DNA of 64,000 nucleotides from Acidobacteriota bacterium (GCA_023441255.1 JAEZPW010000313.1:3433-67432); one strand, 5' to 3'. Positions 17,987 to 27,028 are shown, counted from the first letter of the stretch. Numbers and translations: made by a program. The notes: a model not told the origin generated them from the letters alone.

Positions 17987-20494
17987 TCATGCAGCATTCG
18001 CGCTTCTCTCACCATGGAACGGCACGCTGACCTCAATGCGAGTACCCTGTCCCGGCCTCGAAGTGATGGCAAGAGTCCCACCGACAGCGGCAACACGCTC
18101 GCTCATGCTGGTCAAACCCAATCCAGCTGAAGCCGCAAGTCGCTTCTGATCGAATCCGATTCCGTCATCACTGATTGTCAGCTTCAAGGTGCCTTGCTCA
18201 TCGGTGATTAAGCGCACGGCTGCGTCCTCGGCGCGGCTGTGTTTAACGACGTTCTGCAAGGCCTCCTGCGTTATCCGATAAAGGCATATCTTGATTTCCG
18301 CCGCCAGACTTGGGTGAATCTCTCCGGCGTCGAAATGCACTATGATCGAGGTGCGGTCCGTGAAGTCTTGACAGAGCGCGTCGAGTGTCCGACTCAAAGG
18401 CAGGAGATCCAGGCTCGGCGGGTGCAAGTTGTGGGAAAGATCACGGATGCAGTCCGAGATTGATCTGGCTTCATTCAGAAGATGAAGCATGGATTCCTGT
18501 AGGGAAGAGTCGGTCCGCTTTCGCAGGCGATCGAGATCGATAGCAATCAATGCAAGCCGTTGAACAACGTCGTCGTGCAACTCGCGCGCGATGCGACGGC
18601 GCTCCTCTTCCTGCACAGTGATCAGTTTGCCTCCGACATCGATGACGGAGCCCTGGCTCCTGCGCTCTGTGATGTCCATGCCCGAACCAATGTATCCGAG
18701 GAAGCCGCCTTCACCGTCGAACCGCGGCACGCCACTATCGAGCACGCGGCGGTAGCCTCCATCATGATGTTTTAGGCGATACTCCAGTTTGAATTCCTGA
18801 CGCTTCATCAGCGCGTTTGTGAAACTATGCACGTATTCATCTATGTCGTCTGGATGTAGCAGATGCTTCCATCCGTTCCCTGACTGATCCTGTACGCTCA
18901 CGCCCGTGAAATCGAGCCAGGTTCGGTTGAAGTACGTTCGCGCCCCATCTGTGCCGCACATCCACAGCAGCATGGGGGCGTGATCAGCAGTCTGTCGGAA
19001 GCGCTGTTCGCTCTCGGCTAAAGCTTCGAAAGCCTTCTTGCGTTGCATCGCCGAGTAAAGTATGTCGGCAACAATGGCCAACTGTGGAAGGAGGTTCGGT
19101 GGCCAGTCTTTCACCGCACTTGATGTCACACTCAGCGTTCCCGCGTGTGAGCCTCTGGCACCGAGAGGCACAATCACGATTGATTTCACGCCGCGCTCTG
19201 TCAGCCTCCTGCGCTTTTCTGAATCTGGGGGTAGATCATTCACATCTCGGATGAAGATACCCTTGCCAGGATAGATAGAATCAACCAGCCAGCCCGTCTG
19301 GCCGGGCGGGATGCGTTCCGGGGGCCTGTTGTGTTCCCCTTCGAAAGCTGAGAAAGCGAGACGTAGGTCGCCACCGGCGAACTGGAACAGGCTCACTCGA
19401 TCCGCAGCCAGGAATTCGCGGAGTCGCGCCAGACTGTCACTGATCTGCTGGTCAATCCTGTTCCATTCGATGTTGACGAAGTTCGTGGCAATTTGCGACA
19501 CGAGGCTGGCTAGCTGCTCGTGCTCGCGCAATTTCCGGTGAACCAGGCGGCCTTCCTCGAGAGCAGCAGAAAGGCAAAGCAACGGCACGCCCAGAGCGGT
19601 CAGGAATATCTGCAGTGACCGAATCTGCTCGGCATGTGGCCCGAACGGACCTCGGAAGTGAATGGCATTCCAGGTTGATAACACTGCGATGAGTAGGAGT
19701 GAGATGCTTGCTCCCGCGCTCCCGAAGCGCACAGCTGCCCACAGTAGAACCGGCAGGAGCACGTAGATCAATGTCTCGACACTAACGTTTCCGTCCGCCG
19801 TGCCGAACACAATACCTACAATTACCGTGATCGACGCCGCAATCGAGGCGGCCTCGATGTAACGATGCCTGCTTAATGTTGCGAAGCGCCATCTGCAAAC
19901 GACCAAAACAATCAGCGGAACCAGGGTGAGGTTGGCCAGCATGTTGGAAAATGACCGGTCGAGCCACATGCGCCAGTAATCTGCGCCCCACCCTGTCCCT
20001 ACCACTACGCCAACATCAAGAAATGAGGTTACGACGGGTGCCGTCACCACGCCGAAAAGGACGAAGTGCAAAATGCCCTCGAACGACTGGAAGAGTGCAG
20101 GGGCGTCGGTCTGTCGAGAGGCTGCGAATCTTCGCAAACAAGCTGCGCCCAGTAATGCTTCGCTGACGTTCGTGAGATACCAGCCCGCGGCCGTCAGCAC
20201 TGGAATTCCATGACTCAGCTGGACAGCCATGTGAAACGGCAGAACGCAGACCAGCAAAAGCGGCCATAAACCCGTGCGAGTGAGAAGGAGAGACGCGAAG
20301 ACCAGTGCGTTCGGCGGCCAAAGCGTCGATATGGGCGAGCCGCCAGGCGTCAGTAGCAGGCCCAGTTCGGTGCCGACACAGTACCCGGACCCCACCAGCA
20401 GGCCCAGCACCAACGAACGCGGTGGGCGCAACGACCCGAACGTAATCTGCCCAATGCTGTGCTGTGCGACATCACGCGCCGTTAAGTCCGGCAT
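17987..20494 (-). CDS. MASE1-GAF-PAS sensor histidine kinase
   Basis: An 835-residue membrane kinase. Residues ~25-315 form a MASE1-type multi-helix sensor (SPISTLWPPNALVFASLLL). A GAF domain (~330-485), a PAS/PAC domain (~490-612) and a HisKA_3 dimerisation domain with phospho-acceptor His640 (RRIARELHDDVVQRLAL) follow. The HATPase at ~735-830 has DDGIGFD and GLGLTSMSERV. This is the NarX/DegS type, which usually phosphorylates NarL-like regulators. Start ATG 20494 has AAAGGAGG 8 nt upstream. The receiver-only gene 84 bp upstream on the same strand is the obvious partner. The MASE1 ligand is unknown. The PAS is strikingly like the third PAS of the kinase at 36132. Confidence 0.92.
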   Translation of the reverse strand: MPDLTARDVAQHSIGQITFGSLRPPRSLVLGLLVGSGYCVGTELGLLLTPGGSPISTLWPPNALVFASLLLTRTGLWPLLLVCVLPFHMAVQLSHGIPVLTAAGWYLTNVSEALLGAACLRRFAASRQTDAPALFQSFEGILHFVLFGVVTAPVVTSFLDVGVVVGTGWGADYWRMWLDRSFSNMLANLTLVPLIVLVVCRWRFATLSRHRYIEAASIAASITVIVGIVFGTADGNVSVETLIYVLLPVLLWAAVRFGSAGASISLLLIAVLSTWNAIHFRGPFGPHAEQIRSLQIFLTALGVPLLCLSAALEEGRLVHRKLREHEQLASLVSQIATNFVNIEWNRIDQQISDSLARLREFLAADRVSLFQFAGGDLRLAFSAFEGEHNRPPERIPPGQTGWLVDSIYPGKGIFIRDVNDLPPDSEKRRRLTERGVKSIVIVPLGARGSHAGTLSVTSSAVKDWPPNLLPQLAIVADILYSAMQRKKAFEALAESEQRFRQTADHAPMLLWMCGTDGARTYFNRTWLDFTGVSVQDQSGNGWKHLLHPDDIDEYVHSFTNALMKRQEFKLEYRLKHHDGGYRRVLDSGVPRFDGEGGFLGYIGSGMDITERRSQGSVIDVGGKLITVQEEERRRIARELHDDVVQRLALIAIDLDRLRKRTDSSLQESMLHLLNEARSISDCIRDLSHNLHPPSLDLLPLSRTLDALCQDFTDRTSIIVHFDAGEIHPSLAAEIKICLYRITQEALQNVVKHSRAEDAAVRLITDEQGTLKLTISDDGIGFDQKRLAASAGLGLTSMSERVAAVGGTLAITSRPGQGTRIEVSVPFHGERSANAA

Positions 20495-20578
20495 ACGGCC
20501 AGCCTCCTTTAACGGACGGCTTTCGTAGTGCCTGCGCGTGCGAAATGAGCGTGTTGCGCGCGCGGTTTGTGGTCTAGC

Positions 20579-20998
20579 TCAGCTCTGTTTGCGATTCAGT
20601 CGCTGCGCGATTGACGAACTCAAATACACCCTTCCTTGAAGCACTTCCTGCACTGCCGTGGTCAACTCGGTCGCAGCCGAACTCTTCAGTACGTATGCCG
20701 AAGCCCAGTGCTCAATCAGAAATTTGACCACCGCAAGATCATCCTGCATTGTCACCACGACGAGCTTTGTGTCAGGAAGTAGCTGTTTCACCCGCTCGCC
20801 TGCTGCGGCCCCGTCTACGTAGGACAGTCCAAGGTCTACCAGGACCACGTCGGGCGCGATTGTCTTTGCAAGAGAAACCAACTCCCGACCATCCCTTGCA
20901 CTCCCCACAACCTGGTACTCTGGCTCCAGAAGGCTTCTGAACGCCTCAATCATTGCCGCGTGATCATCCGCGATGAGAACTGTCGGTCGAATCCGCAA
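20579..20998 (-). CDS. Receiver-only response regulator
   Basis: A 139-residue NarL-type receiver with acidic pair D11/D12 (IADDH), phospho-acceptor Asp55 (VVLVDLGLS), Thr83 (VVVTMQ) and Lys105 (YVLKS). It ends after a short tail (YLSSSIAQRLNRKQS), just where an HTH would normally begin, so it has no DNA-binding output. I choose the TTG at 20998, preceded by GGAG at about 10 nt, because the upstream extension to 21067 (Phe-rich) is not receiver sequence. It lies directly upstream of the MASE1 kinase on the same strand and is probably its target or phosphate sink. Output may be by protein-protein contact. Confidence 0.85.
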   Translation of the reverse strand: MRIRPTVLIADDHAAMIEAFRSLLEPEYQVVGSARDGRELVSLAKTIAPDVVLVDLGLSYVDGAAAGERVKQLLPDTKLVVVTMQDDLAVVKFLIEHWASAYVLKSSAATELTTAVQEVLQGRVYLSSSIAQRLNRKQS

Positions 20999-21415
20999 GT
21001 TGTGTATTCTCCATTGCTCAACAGCCCCGTCGAAAAAGAAGAAGACCTCAGCAGAAGAACACAACATTCGGGATACCTAGGTAACCTTGCACCTGACCAA
21101 TCCTGATGCGATGTACGACTCTCTCGGTTGCAGCGCCTCGCACCACGCCCGCTTCTCTGGTTCCACTCTGGATACGGCCTGATCACGTCTGGGTTCCAGG
21201 TCGCGCAGGAATTGCAACGTGCGAAATCGTGGTCGTATGTTCCGGAAACAAACAAAATTGAAGTTGTCCTGAAATGGTCCTCCCGCGCACACACTAAACA
21301 CGTGGGCAAGGCGCCCAATGGCAATGCCCATCACCGGAGTCGGTGAGGAACATCACCGCGAGCGAACAATCGTGTACATACCCTTTGGGGAACCACCATC
21401 GGGGGCAACGCACTC
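20999..21415. other. Intergenic region, nothing recognised
   Basis: 417 bp between the divergent receiver gene and the small zinc-ribbon gene. Short frames on both strands have no ribosome site or motif. I see nothing supportable. Confidence 0.35.
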
Positions 21416-21628
21416 ATGCAGTGTTTATCGTGTAACTCGGAAAATCAAAAACAACTTCATGCCGAGATCAACATTCACCTGCCGGGCCTCAGATCGCTGA
21501 ACAAACCGGGCGTTTTGGTGTTTCCAATCATCACGGTCTGCCTCGATTGCGGGTTTGCGGAGTTCCGCATTGCAGAGCGGGAAGTGCAGCAGCTTTCAGA
21601 ACGCATCAGAGAGTGTGAGGCCGCATGA
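21416..21628 (+). CDS. Small zinc-ribbon protein
   Basis: A 70-residue protein beginning MQCLSCNSENQ, with a second pair VCLDCGFAEF at about residues 42-51. Two CxxC knuckles about 35 residues apart are the layout of a compact zinc ribbon. The C-terminal end (EREVQQLSERIRE) is a predicted helix. Family unknown to me, though the pattern looks like a conserved lineage-specific protein rather than chance. ATG 21416 has a GGGGG about 10 nt upstream. No neighbours share its strand closely. A possible nucleic-acid or protein-binding role is inference. Two intrinsic terminators lie downstream. Confidence 0.7.
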   Translation: MQCLSCNSENQKQLHAEINIHLPGLRSLNKPGVLVFPIITVCLDCGFAEFRIAEREVQQLSERIRECEAA

Positions 21629-21746
21629 CTTCTTCGAAGACAAACCTCACGACAAAGTACCTGGAAGAATGTGCGCCGGAACTGCTCTGACGCTCAGGCC
21701 GGAATTGTTCCTGTACCGCGCCCGACAACGAGCATCGCCCCACACT

Positions 21747-21777
21747 CAAGAACGTTGTGAGCCGTTCTTGCATTTTT
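21747..21777 (+). terminator. Intrinsic terminator
   Basis: Perfect 8-bp stem CAAGAACG / CGTTCTTG with an 8-nt loop, followed by CATTTTT. It is the first terminator downstream of the zinc-ribbon gene (118 bp after its stop). Confidence 0.7.
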
Positions 21778-21839
21778 GCGAGTAAGCGGCTGGAGAAGAC
21801 TCGAGTAGGCTCTTGATACGAGCTAGTTTCTCTCCGATG

Positions 21840-21871
21840 GCGCTCGGAACCCCCATCCGGGCGCTTTTTTT
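21840..21871 (+). terminator. Intrinsic terminator, second of tandem pair
   Basis: Stem GCGCTCGG / CCGGGCGC (8 bp with one G-U), 9-nt loop, then seven T. It is a textbook Rho-independent terminator only ~63 bp after the previous one. Either it is a fail-safe copy or it ends a short independent transcript. Confidence 0.8.
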
Positions 21872-22277
21872 GGCAGGTCTTCTTTGAGGTGAACTGATTC
21901 AGAGCCGGTGCAAGTGCAAACCCTGCTCAGAAATCACGCCGAAGGATTGCTTCCACTGCAGGCCACAGCTGGGTCGCCGCATCCACCTTCTGAACGTAGC
22001 CTGCGCTCCGGTCGAACAGTGCCTCTTGTACTACCTATTCATGGAGACGAAGATTAGCTGCATCTCGGGAGCCATCCGGCGTATTTCTCGTACTGCCCCC
22101 AGAATATTGAACGCGGCGCGTCATTTTTACGTCAGATGCAAATGTCCTCGAGTAGCCGACCTGTTCAATCCGGGCGGTCATCTGTTTTCCCCCCAGCCGC
22201 ATGTGTGTCCTAGCGCAACGACCAACTGCGATGGCGAGTTTATGTTTAGACCTAAACAACAAAGCCAAGGTGGGCTG
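21872..22277. other. Intergenic / 5' region of receiver gene
   Basis: 406 bp. The reading frame of the downstream receiver is open from 22026, but the first 84 codons lack receiver sequence, so I treat this as upstream region. I recognised no operator or RNA. Confidence 0.35.
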
Positions 22278-22748
22278 ATGATCGATACTCGTCACCGTCC
22301 TGAGATCATTATCGCGAACGAAGATGCTGCTTTCCTGAGCGTTATTTCGTCTTATCTTGGGCAGTTCTTTCACGTCAAAGCAGCCGTTCGCACGGGAGAT
22401 GACCTCATCCGTGTTGCTCCTCGAATGAGACCGGACGCAATCGTTGCCGACATGGACATTCCGGTTGGAGAGGGAATTGACGTCATGGTGGCCTTGAAGA
22501 CGTTGGGCATCGATCCATTGGAGTCGCCGATCCGCAATGGATTGGATCTCGCCGCCGCCTTCACACAGGCGAAAATTCATATTCCTTTCGTGTTGATGGG
22601 CTCGGAAACGGAAGGCGTGGAGTCTTTACTGCAGCAGGGTGCATCAGCATACGTTCACAAGTACGACGTATATGCTGATCTGAAACAAGCCGTGTTGCTT
22701 GCGATTGAAGGGCGCAAGTTCATTTCTCGCAGTAGCGTTAGGCGCTGA
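22278..22748 (+). CDS. Receiver-like protein with internal insertion
   Basis: A 156-residue receiver-only protein. Start ATG 22278 is chosen because AAGG lies 7 nt upstream and the receiver fold begins at once (EIIIANEDAAFLSV). The acidic pair is E15/D16, the phospho-acceptor Asp58 (IVADMDIP), and the conserved Lys is Lys128 (YVHKYD). Lys lies 70 residues after the Asp instead of the usual ~50. About 20 extra residues sit between beta3 and beta4 (around 62-86), and the usual Thr/Ser position reads LMGSE. Phosphorylation-driven switching may be altered. No HTH follows, and no kinase is adjacent. Confidence 0.75.
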   Translation: MIDTRHRPEIIIANEDAAFLSVISSYLGQFFHVKAAVRTGDDLIRVAPRMRPDAIVADMDIPVGEGIDVMVALKTLGIDPLESPIRNGLDLAAAFTQAKIHIPFVLMGSETEGVESLLQQGASAYVHKYDVYADLKQAVLLAIEGRKFISRSSVRR

Positions 22749-22820
22749 ATCGTAAGTGCAGACAATCTGCAAAGCGATTCTTTGATGGGTCGGGCATCGC
22801 GTAAGCTCTCGTTGCTCCGA

Positions 22821-23621
22821 CTACTTCATGGTTTCCCGCAATGCATGAAGCGCCTGATCCATTGATGTTAGATTGATGAGCCCCGCTCGTGGATACTCGA
22901 GGTCCAGGACAACGTAAATAGAACCGGCGACTACTAGCGAAAAGAGCAGCATGTGAAAAGTGCTACGTTTCGCCTGGGGTGACATGGCAAAGCCAGAGAT
23001 CATCCCCGCCACGACAGCAAGCATAACCAGGAGGGCAAGGATGATCGTTGGCGCATGCGTGCGCGCTGCCATAGTGCGAGTCGTAGTGATGTCGATCATT
23101 TCGTTGAGTGCCGGCAGGACCAGGAGACACGCGTCCGGCTTGGGATCCGCCCTGCACGCCATCACCGAACGGGACCATATCTCGCGCTGCACGCGCTCAC
23201 TCTTTTCGAGGGCCGCCGCCGACGCAGCCCTGTCCAGAAACTTGTCGAAGACCTGAATTCGCAACTCCAGGTAATCGCGGAAAAGTTGTCGGATTGGCGA
23301 TTGAGCAGATGGGTTTAGCACGTCGATGCGCAAATAGGCAGTTCCGATAGCGTTTGCCTCCTGGACAATTTGTGCACGCCGCACTACCAGACGGTCAGAA
23401 GCGCCGCTGAATGTGAAAGCCAGAATCAGGCCGAGCAGTCCGAAAACGGCCGCATCAACGGTGCCGATCACCTCGATGGATGTTTCTGTGTGACTGAACC
23501 TCCCCCTGCGTCCGATCCGGTAGCCGATCTCCATTGAGACCAACATCGCCAGAAACAGACATCCTGCGGCAACTATCTCCATTGTTGGCGTCACGTTCTT
23601 AGCCGCCGTCCAAAACCGCAT
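22821..23621 (-). CDS. DUF4239 (bestrophin-like) membrane protein
   Basis: A 266-residue membrane protein with the DUF4239 layout. Two N-terminal helices (MEIVAAGCLFLAMLVSMEIGYRIG and GTVDAAVFGLLGLILAFTFSGA) precede a cytoplasmic helical segment with RRAQIVQEANAIGTAYLR. Two C-terminal helices close the protein (IILALLVMLAVVAGMISGF and FHMLLFSLVVAGSIYVVLD), followed by EYPRAGLI. The family is likened to bestrophin channels, but transport has not been generally shown. Start ATG 23621 has no clear ribosome site. It stands alone between a plus-strand receiver gene and a minus-strand barrel gene, 130 bp from the latter. Confidence 0.8.
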   Translation of the reverse strand: MRFWTAAKNVTPTMEIVAAGCLFLAMLVSMEIGYRIGRRGRFSHTETSIEVIGTVDAAVFGLLGLILAFTFSGASDRLVVRRAQIVQEANAIGTAYLRIDVLNPSAQSPIRQLFRDYLELRIQVFDKFLDRAASAAALEKSERVQREIWSRSVMACRADPKPDACLLVLPALNEMIDITTTRTMAARTHAPTIILALLVMLAVVAGMISGFAMSPQAKRSTFHMLLFSLVVAGSIYVVLDLEYPRAGLINLTSMDQALHALRETMK

Positions 23622-23751
23622 TTGCTGATACCGTCTTGGACGAACAGATAGGGATAGATAGCGTTACTACTGCGTCCGCCTATGTTAGTGACGTCGGTCC
23701 GCAACTGCGCTGAACCTGCACAGCACGTTGGACATCGGTCACCCTGCAGTT

Positions 23752-24321
23752 CTACTTGCGGCGAGCGAGAGTGTAGCTCACTCCAAGAACGAATCGAATG
23801 CGCGACTGGCCAGTATCGGCGAAATGTGTCCGCAAAAGATCAAGATTGCCACGAAACGCCCAATGCGGATTCAGGTGAAAATCTGCGCCACCGCCCACTT
23901 GCCAGGAGAATGCGTTATCTGAGGTCGAGATTTCAGTTGCGCCAACTTCCTGAATCTTACTGCTCAGATGGGAGCCGCCAAACTGAGCCTCGACGAAAGG
24001 ACTTATATTATGTTTCTTGACTTTGGGGAAGAATATACGGGGACCGACCAAGAAATTCTGGAGATGGCTCTTGGAAGACACGTTGCCGATACTTGTGAGC
24101 TCAAACGTTCCGATACGAGAGGTGTCCCACATAGTGTCGTAATTGAGCCCAATGGAGACTCTACGATTGAACCAGAGGGCGACTCCTAATCCCAATCCGT
24201 CTACGCCAAAATCGCCCGTAGAATGGGCCCACCCACCGCTTAGCTCAAGGTTCTGACCAAAGCTCAACGACGAGAACAGAAAAAACATCGTCAAAAGCAA
24301 ACAGATCACAACGCATTTCAC
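23752..24321 (-). CDS. Outer-membrane beta-barrel protein
   Basis: A 189-residue exported barrel. GTG 24321 is chosen over the frame start at 24351 because GGGAGGG sits 5 nt upstream and a signal peptide follows directly (CVVICLLLTMFFLFSSLSFGQ). Alternating strands such as GLGLGVALWFNRRVSIGLNYD, FLVGPRIFF, ISPFVEAQFGG and FVLGVSYTLARRK indicate an 8-stranded OmpA-like barrel. There is no extra soluble domain. Size and strand pattern match the barrel at 214. A weak motif copy at 24697-24714 lies too far upstream to assign. Confidence 0.75.
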   Translation of the reverse strand: MKCVVICLLLTMFFLFSSLSFGQNLELSGGWAHSTGDFGVDGLGLGVALWFNRRVSIGLNYDTMWDTSRIGTFELTSIGNVSSKSHLQNFLVGPRIFFPKVKKHNISPFVEAQFGGSHLSSKIQEVGATEISTSDNAFSWQVGGGADFHLNPHWAFRGNLDLLRTHFADTGQSRIRFVLGVSYTLARRK

Positions 24322-24752
24322 AGTTGCCCTCCCTGTCTGAGGCCGCAGCAAGCTGGTGCACGATCGAACGCGGGGAGATGTTAGGAGATACGGCCGTGAA
24401 CGGGTACTGTCAAAAATAACAGGTGCACTACAACCAATAGTCAGTGCCCAACCGGTGATATGGGGTTGCGAGTAGACGAAGAACCTTGCGCTGACGTGGT
24501 GTTAGACTCCCGGTGCGGCTTGGCCGAGGCTCACGCAAGGACTCCTCCCCGCAACGACTTTGTAATCCTAACCAACATGAAACGTCGCGGTTGCCTGACC
24601 GTGGCAAGCATTCGCGTCGATCGCTGCGGGAGGCAGAAGCAGAAACGTGTTCTACCCCGTGATTAACAGAATCACCCTTGCAGTGGAACGTTCACAACTC
24701 GCAAGTTTGACAGATCTATCGTGACCAGATTGCAAGAGTGGGTGTCGTGAGT
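24322..24752. other. Intergenic region
   Basis: 431 bp between two minus-strand genes. A weak copy of the recurring motif (ACTCGCAAGTTTGACAGA) lies at 24697-24714. A 68-codon plus-strand frame at 24460 lacks a ribosome site and motifs and is not called. Confidence 0.35.
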
Positions 24753-26204
24753 TCACCTGGTGACAAGAAGAATCCATGCGCTCCCTATCGTCAGGAACAC
24801 CGCCAGGAAGAAAAGCGTCGTCAACAGGCCAAGTTTGTAGAGTTCACGCTGCGTCAGATAGCCACTGCCGACAAAAATGACATTCTGACTGCCGCCCTGT
24901 GGAGTTATGACCGAGAAGTAGCTACTCGCAAAGAATAGTGAAAACGCCATCAGTGGAACTGGTACGCCCCCGCGGATACCCACGTCGAGAAACACGCCCA
25001 GAAGCGCGAGCACCTGCGAAGATTGACTCACGAACATGTAGTGGATAATAACGTAGATGAGTACGAGCGTCACGTATGTGACTGGCCACGATAGCCCTCC
25101 CATGTGTGAAGCCAGTCGCTGGCCTGCGTAGCTCATAAACCCAAGTTCGTTGAGTTGACCGCTCAAGGCAAACAGAACCGCCAACCACAGGAACGTGGCG
25201 AGAGTATCGCCTTGTGTTGCGATATCGTCGAGTGTTAGAACTCCGGTCATGAGCAGGAGGCCGAGACCGCCGAAAGCAATACTGGTTACGTTCACTTGAA
25301 GGCGATCGGCGAAAATCCAGCCCGCAACCATGAATACGAATGCAATTGCGGTGATCCGCTCGTCACGCGAGAGCGGCCCCAACGCGGCAAGGGAGTTCCG
25401 TGCTGCTGCCGGAGCTTCCGGAGTATCGCCCACTCCCGGCGGAAACAGTTTTGCGACGAACCGGGGCAACAGCAGGATGGCGATAAGTGCTGGCACGCAC
25501 GAGGCGATGAGCCATTTGCCGAAGCCGACCTCGAAACCGTATTCTTTCGCGACCTGGATAGCGATCGGATTAGCCGACGTGGCGGTCATCCACAGAGCCG
25601 ACGACACCGCCAGACCCGCCATGCCACAGAACATCAAGTAACCGCCAAGTCGACGGCCTTTTTGGTCATCCGGCAAGGAACCCGATCCTCGCGCAACGGA
25701 AAGGACGATCGGAAAGAGCACACCGCCACGTGCGGTGTTGCTGGGGAACGCTGGTGCAATCGCCGCGTCTGTCAGCACAATGCTGTATGCCAACCCAAGC
25801 GAGGAACGGCCGAACCGGCTGACCATGAAAAGGCTGATTCGCTGGCCAAGCCCGGACTTTACGACGGCCTGGGCTACCAGGAATGCAACAACTACCAGCA
25901 GAACGCTCGTGTTCGCAAATCCCGCGAACGCCTTGGCCGCAGAGATGGTGTTGGTCAGGACAACAGCTGCCGCTGCGAGCATCGTGGATGTCAGCAACGG
26001 GAATACGCCGAGCAGTACGGAAACGATTGCCGCCGCGAAGACTGCGAATAGGTGCCATGCCTGCGCGGTTAGACCCGCCGGCACCGGAGCGAACCAGATG
26101 CCGATCGCTAAGGCGAACGGCAATGCCCGCTTAAGCAACACGCGCAAACTGATGACCAGCGGACTCTTCTTCGCGGGCTGTACTACAGCTCCCGGCGTGC
26201 TCAT
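24753..26204 (-). CDS. DASS-family anion permease
   Basis: A 483-residue inner-membrane transporter of the divalent anion:sodium symporter family (SLC13/CitT type), with about 12 hydrophobic segments. The family's signature loops are visible: AFPSNTARGGVLFPIVLSVA in the first half, ATSANPIAIQVAKEYG, and SSYFSVITPQGGSQNVIF in the second half. These match the substrate and Na+ binding SNT-type motifs. Likely substrates are di- or tricarboxylates or sulfate; sequence alone does not decide. Start ATG 26204 overlaps the stop of the upstream gene as ATGA, with AGGAGG 9 nt upstream. The two genes should be translationally coupled. Confidence 0.9.
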   Translation of the reverse strand: MSTPGAVVQPAKKSPLVISLRVLLKRALPFALAIGIWFAPVPAGLTAQAWHLFAVFAAAIVSVLLGVFPLLTSTMLAAAAVVLTNTISAAKAFAGFANTSVLLVVVAFLVAQAVVKSGLGQRISLFMVSRFGRSSLGLAYSIVLTDAAIAPAFPSNTARGGVLFPIVLSVARGSGSLPDDQKGRRLGGYLMFCGMAGLAVSSALWMTATSANPIAIQVAKEYGFEVGFGKWLIASCVPALIAILLLPRFVAKLFPPGVGDTPEAPAAARNSLAALGPLSRDERITAIAFVFMVAGWIFADRLQVNVTSIAFGGLGLLLMTGVLTLDDIATQGDTLATFLWLAVLFALSGQLNELGFMSYAGQRLASHMGGLSWPVTYVTLVLIYVIIHYMFVSQSSQVLALLGVFLDVGIRGGVPVPLMAFSLFFASSYFSVITPQGGSQNVIFVGSGYLTQRELYKLGLLTTLFFLAVFLTIGSAWILLVTR

Positions 26205-26800
26205 CGCTCCGGACCTCCTGTCGAAAAGGCCCTACGCTCGGAGCCAACTTGCACACGGCCCGTCAGACCGACAGATTGACCTTGAACGTTCCCATCATCG
26301 TTTTCGATCAGGAATCGCCAGGAGAATTCGTACCCGCCAGTCGCGCCCTCATAACGACCGGTGCCGCCGACGAACGTCCCCACAATCTTGTTCTTGCTCG
26401 CGGTGCCTTCGCCTCGTAGGTCGCTGAATATCTGGTCGCCATGCTCATCGGTCCAAACTGCCCGGCCGATCAGACCGCTCGAGGTGTCACTAAACACGAT
26501 CGCGTCCGACCGAAACCCTACCCCAGGCCGAGATGTACCTGCGAGTAGCAGAGACCCGTCGAAACTAGCTATGGACGCTCGCCGGTCTCCTTGCAGGCGC
26601 ATCATGCTCCGAGTTCCAGTGGCAACCCACGTTCCCTGGAATTCGTGCCAGCCGTCACCAGCGGCGGACTGCACGTTCTGTGACGCTGAAGTGCACGATA
26701 TGCCGAAAAAAACACTGACAATCGCCAATGCGCAGAACAGAGAGCCGCTGACCGTAGTCCGTACAGTCGTCAGGTATCTACCTGGTGATATCGGTCGCAT
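26201..26800 (-). CDS. Secreted hypothetical protein coupled to permease
   Basis: A 199-residue exported protein of unknown family. I start at ATG 26800, which gives a signal segment (TVSGSLFCALAIVSVFFGISC); the frame runs back to a TTG at 26893. The C-terminal half is predicted all-beta with NKIVGTFVGGTGRYEGATGGYEFSW, reminiscent of avidin- or lipocalin-like small barrels in which Gly-Thr-Gly-Arg-Tyr turns recur. The Cys at the signal end lacks a proper lipobox. Its stop overlaps the permease start by 4 bp (ATGA), so the product may assist permease substrate capture; that is inference. A motif copy, ACTATCAAAACTTGCAGT, lies at 26886-26903, 85 bp upstream. Confidence 0.6.
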   Translation of the reverse strand: MRPISPGRYLTTVRTTVSGSLFCALAIVSVFFGISCTSASQNVQSAAGDGWHEFQGTWVATGTRSMMRLQGDRRASIASFDGSLLLAGTSRPGVGFRSDAIVFSDTSSGLIGRAVWTDEHGDQIFSDLRGEGTASKNKIVGTFVGGTGRYEGATGGYEFSWRFLIENDDGNVQGQSVGLTGRVQVGSERRAFSTGGPER

Positions 26801-27010
26801 CTGCGGCGCCGCACTTAGATCGATTATCGTGGCTCTTCTCCTGTAGTGCCGGGCACAGTATTCGACGTGCGGTGCGGAATTCGTAACTATCAAAACTTGC
26901 AGTGGCTAAGCGAACACTGAGCGGATAGTTCGCATCATGGGCATCGACGGTCAGGTCGACGACAAATCTGAGAATCACGCCCAAGTGGGCGATTTGATTG
27001 ATGCTTACAA

Positions 27011-27028
27011 GCTGTCACTCTTGCTAGT
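27011..27028. promoter_or_regulatory. Candidate operator (18-bp palindrome)
   Basis: GCTGTCACTCTTGCTAGT has a strong right half (TTGCTAGT) and a left half like the 2867 site. It lies 75 bp upstream of the glycine-zipper gene. The same divergent intergenic region holds another copy at 26886-26903. Confidence 0.4.

Noticed and set aside
24460..24666. 68-codon plus-strand frame
   Set aside because: No Shine-Dalgarno and no recognisable motif. Codon use does not stand out from background.
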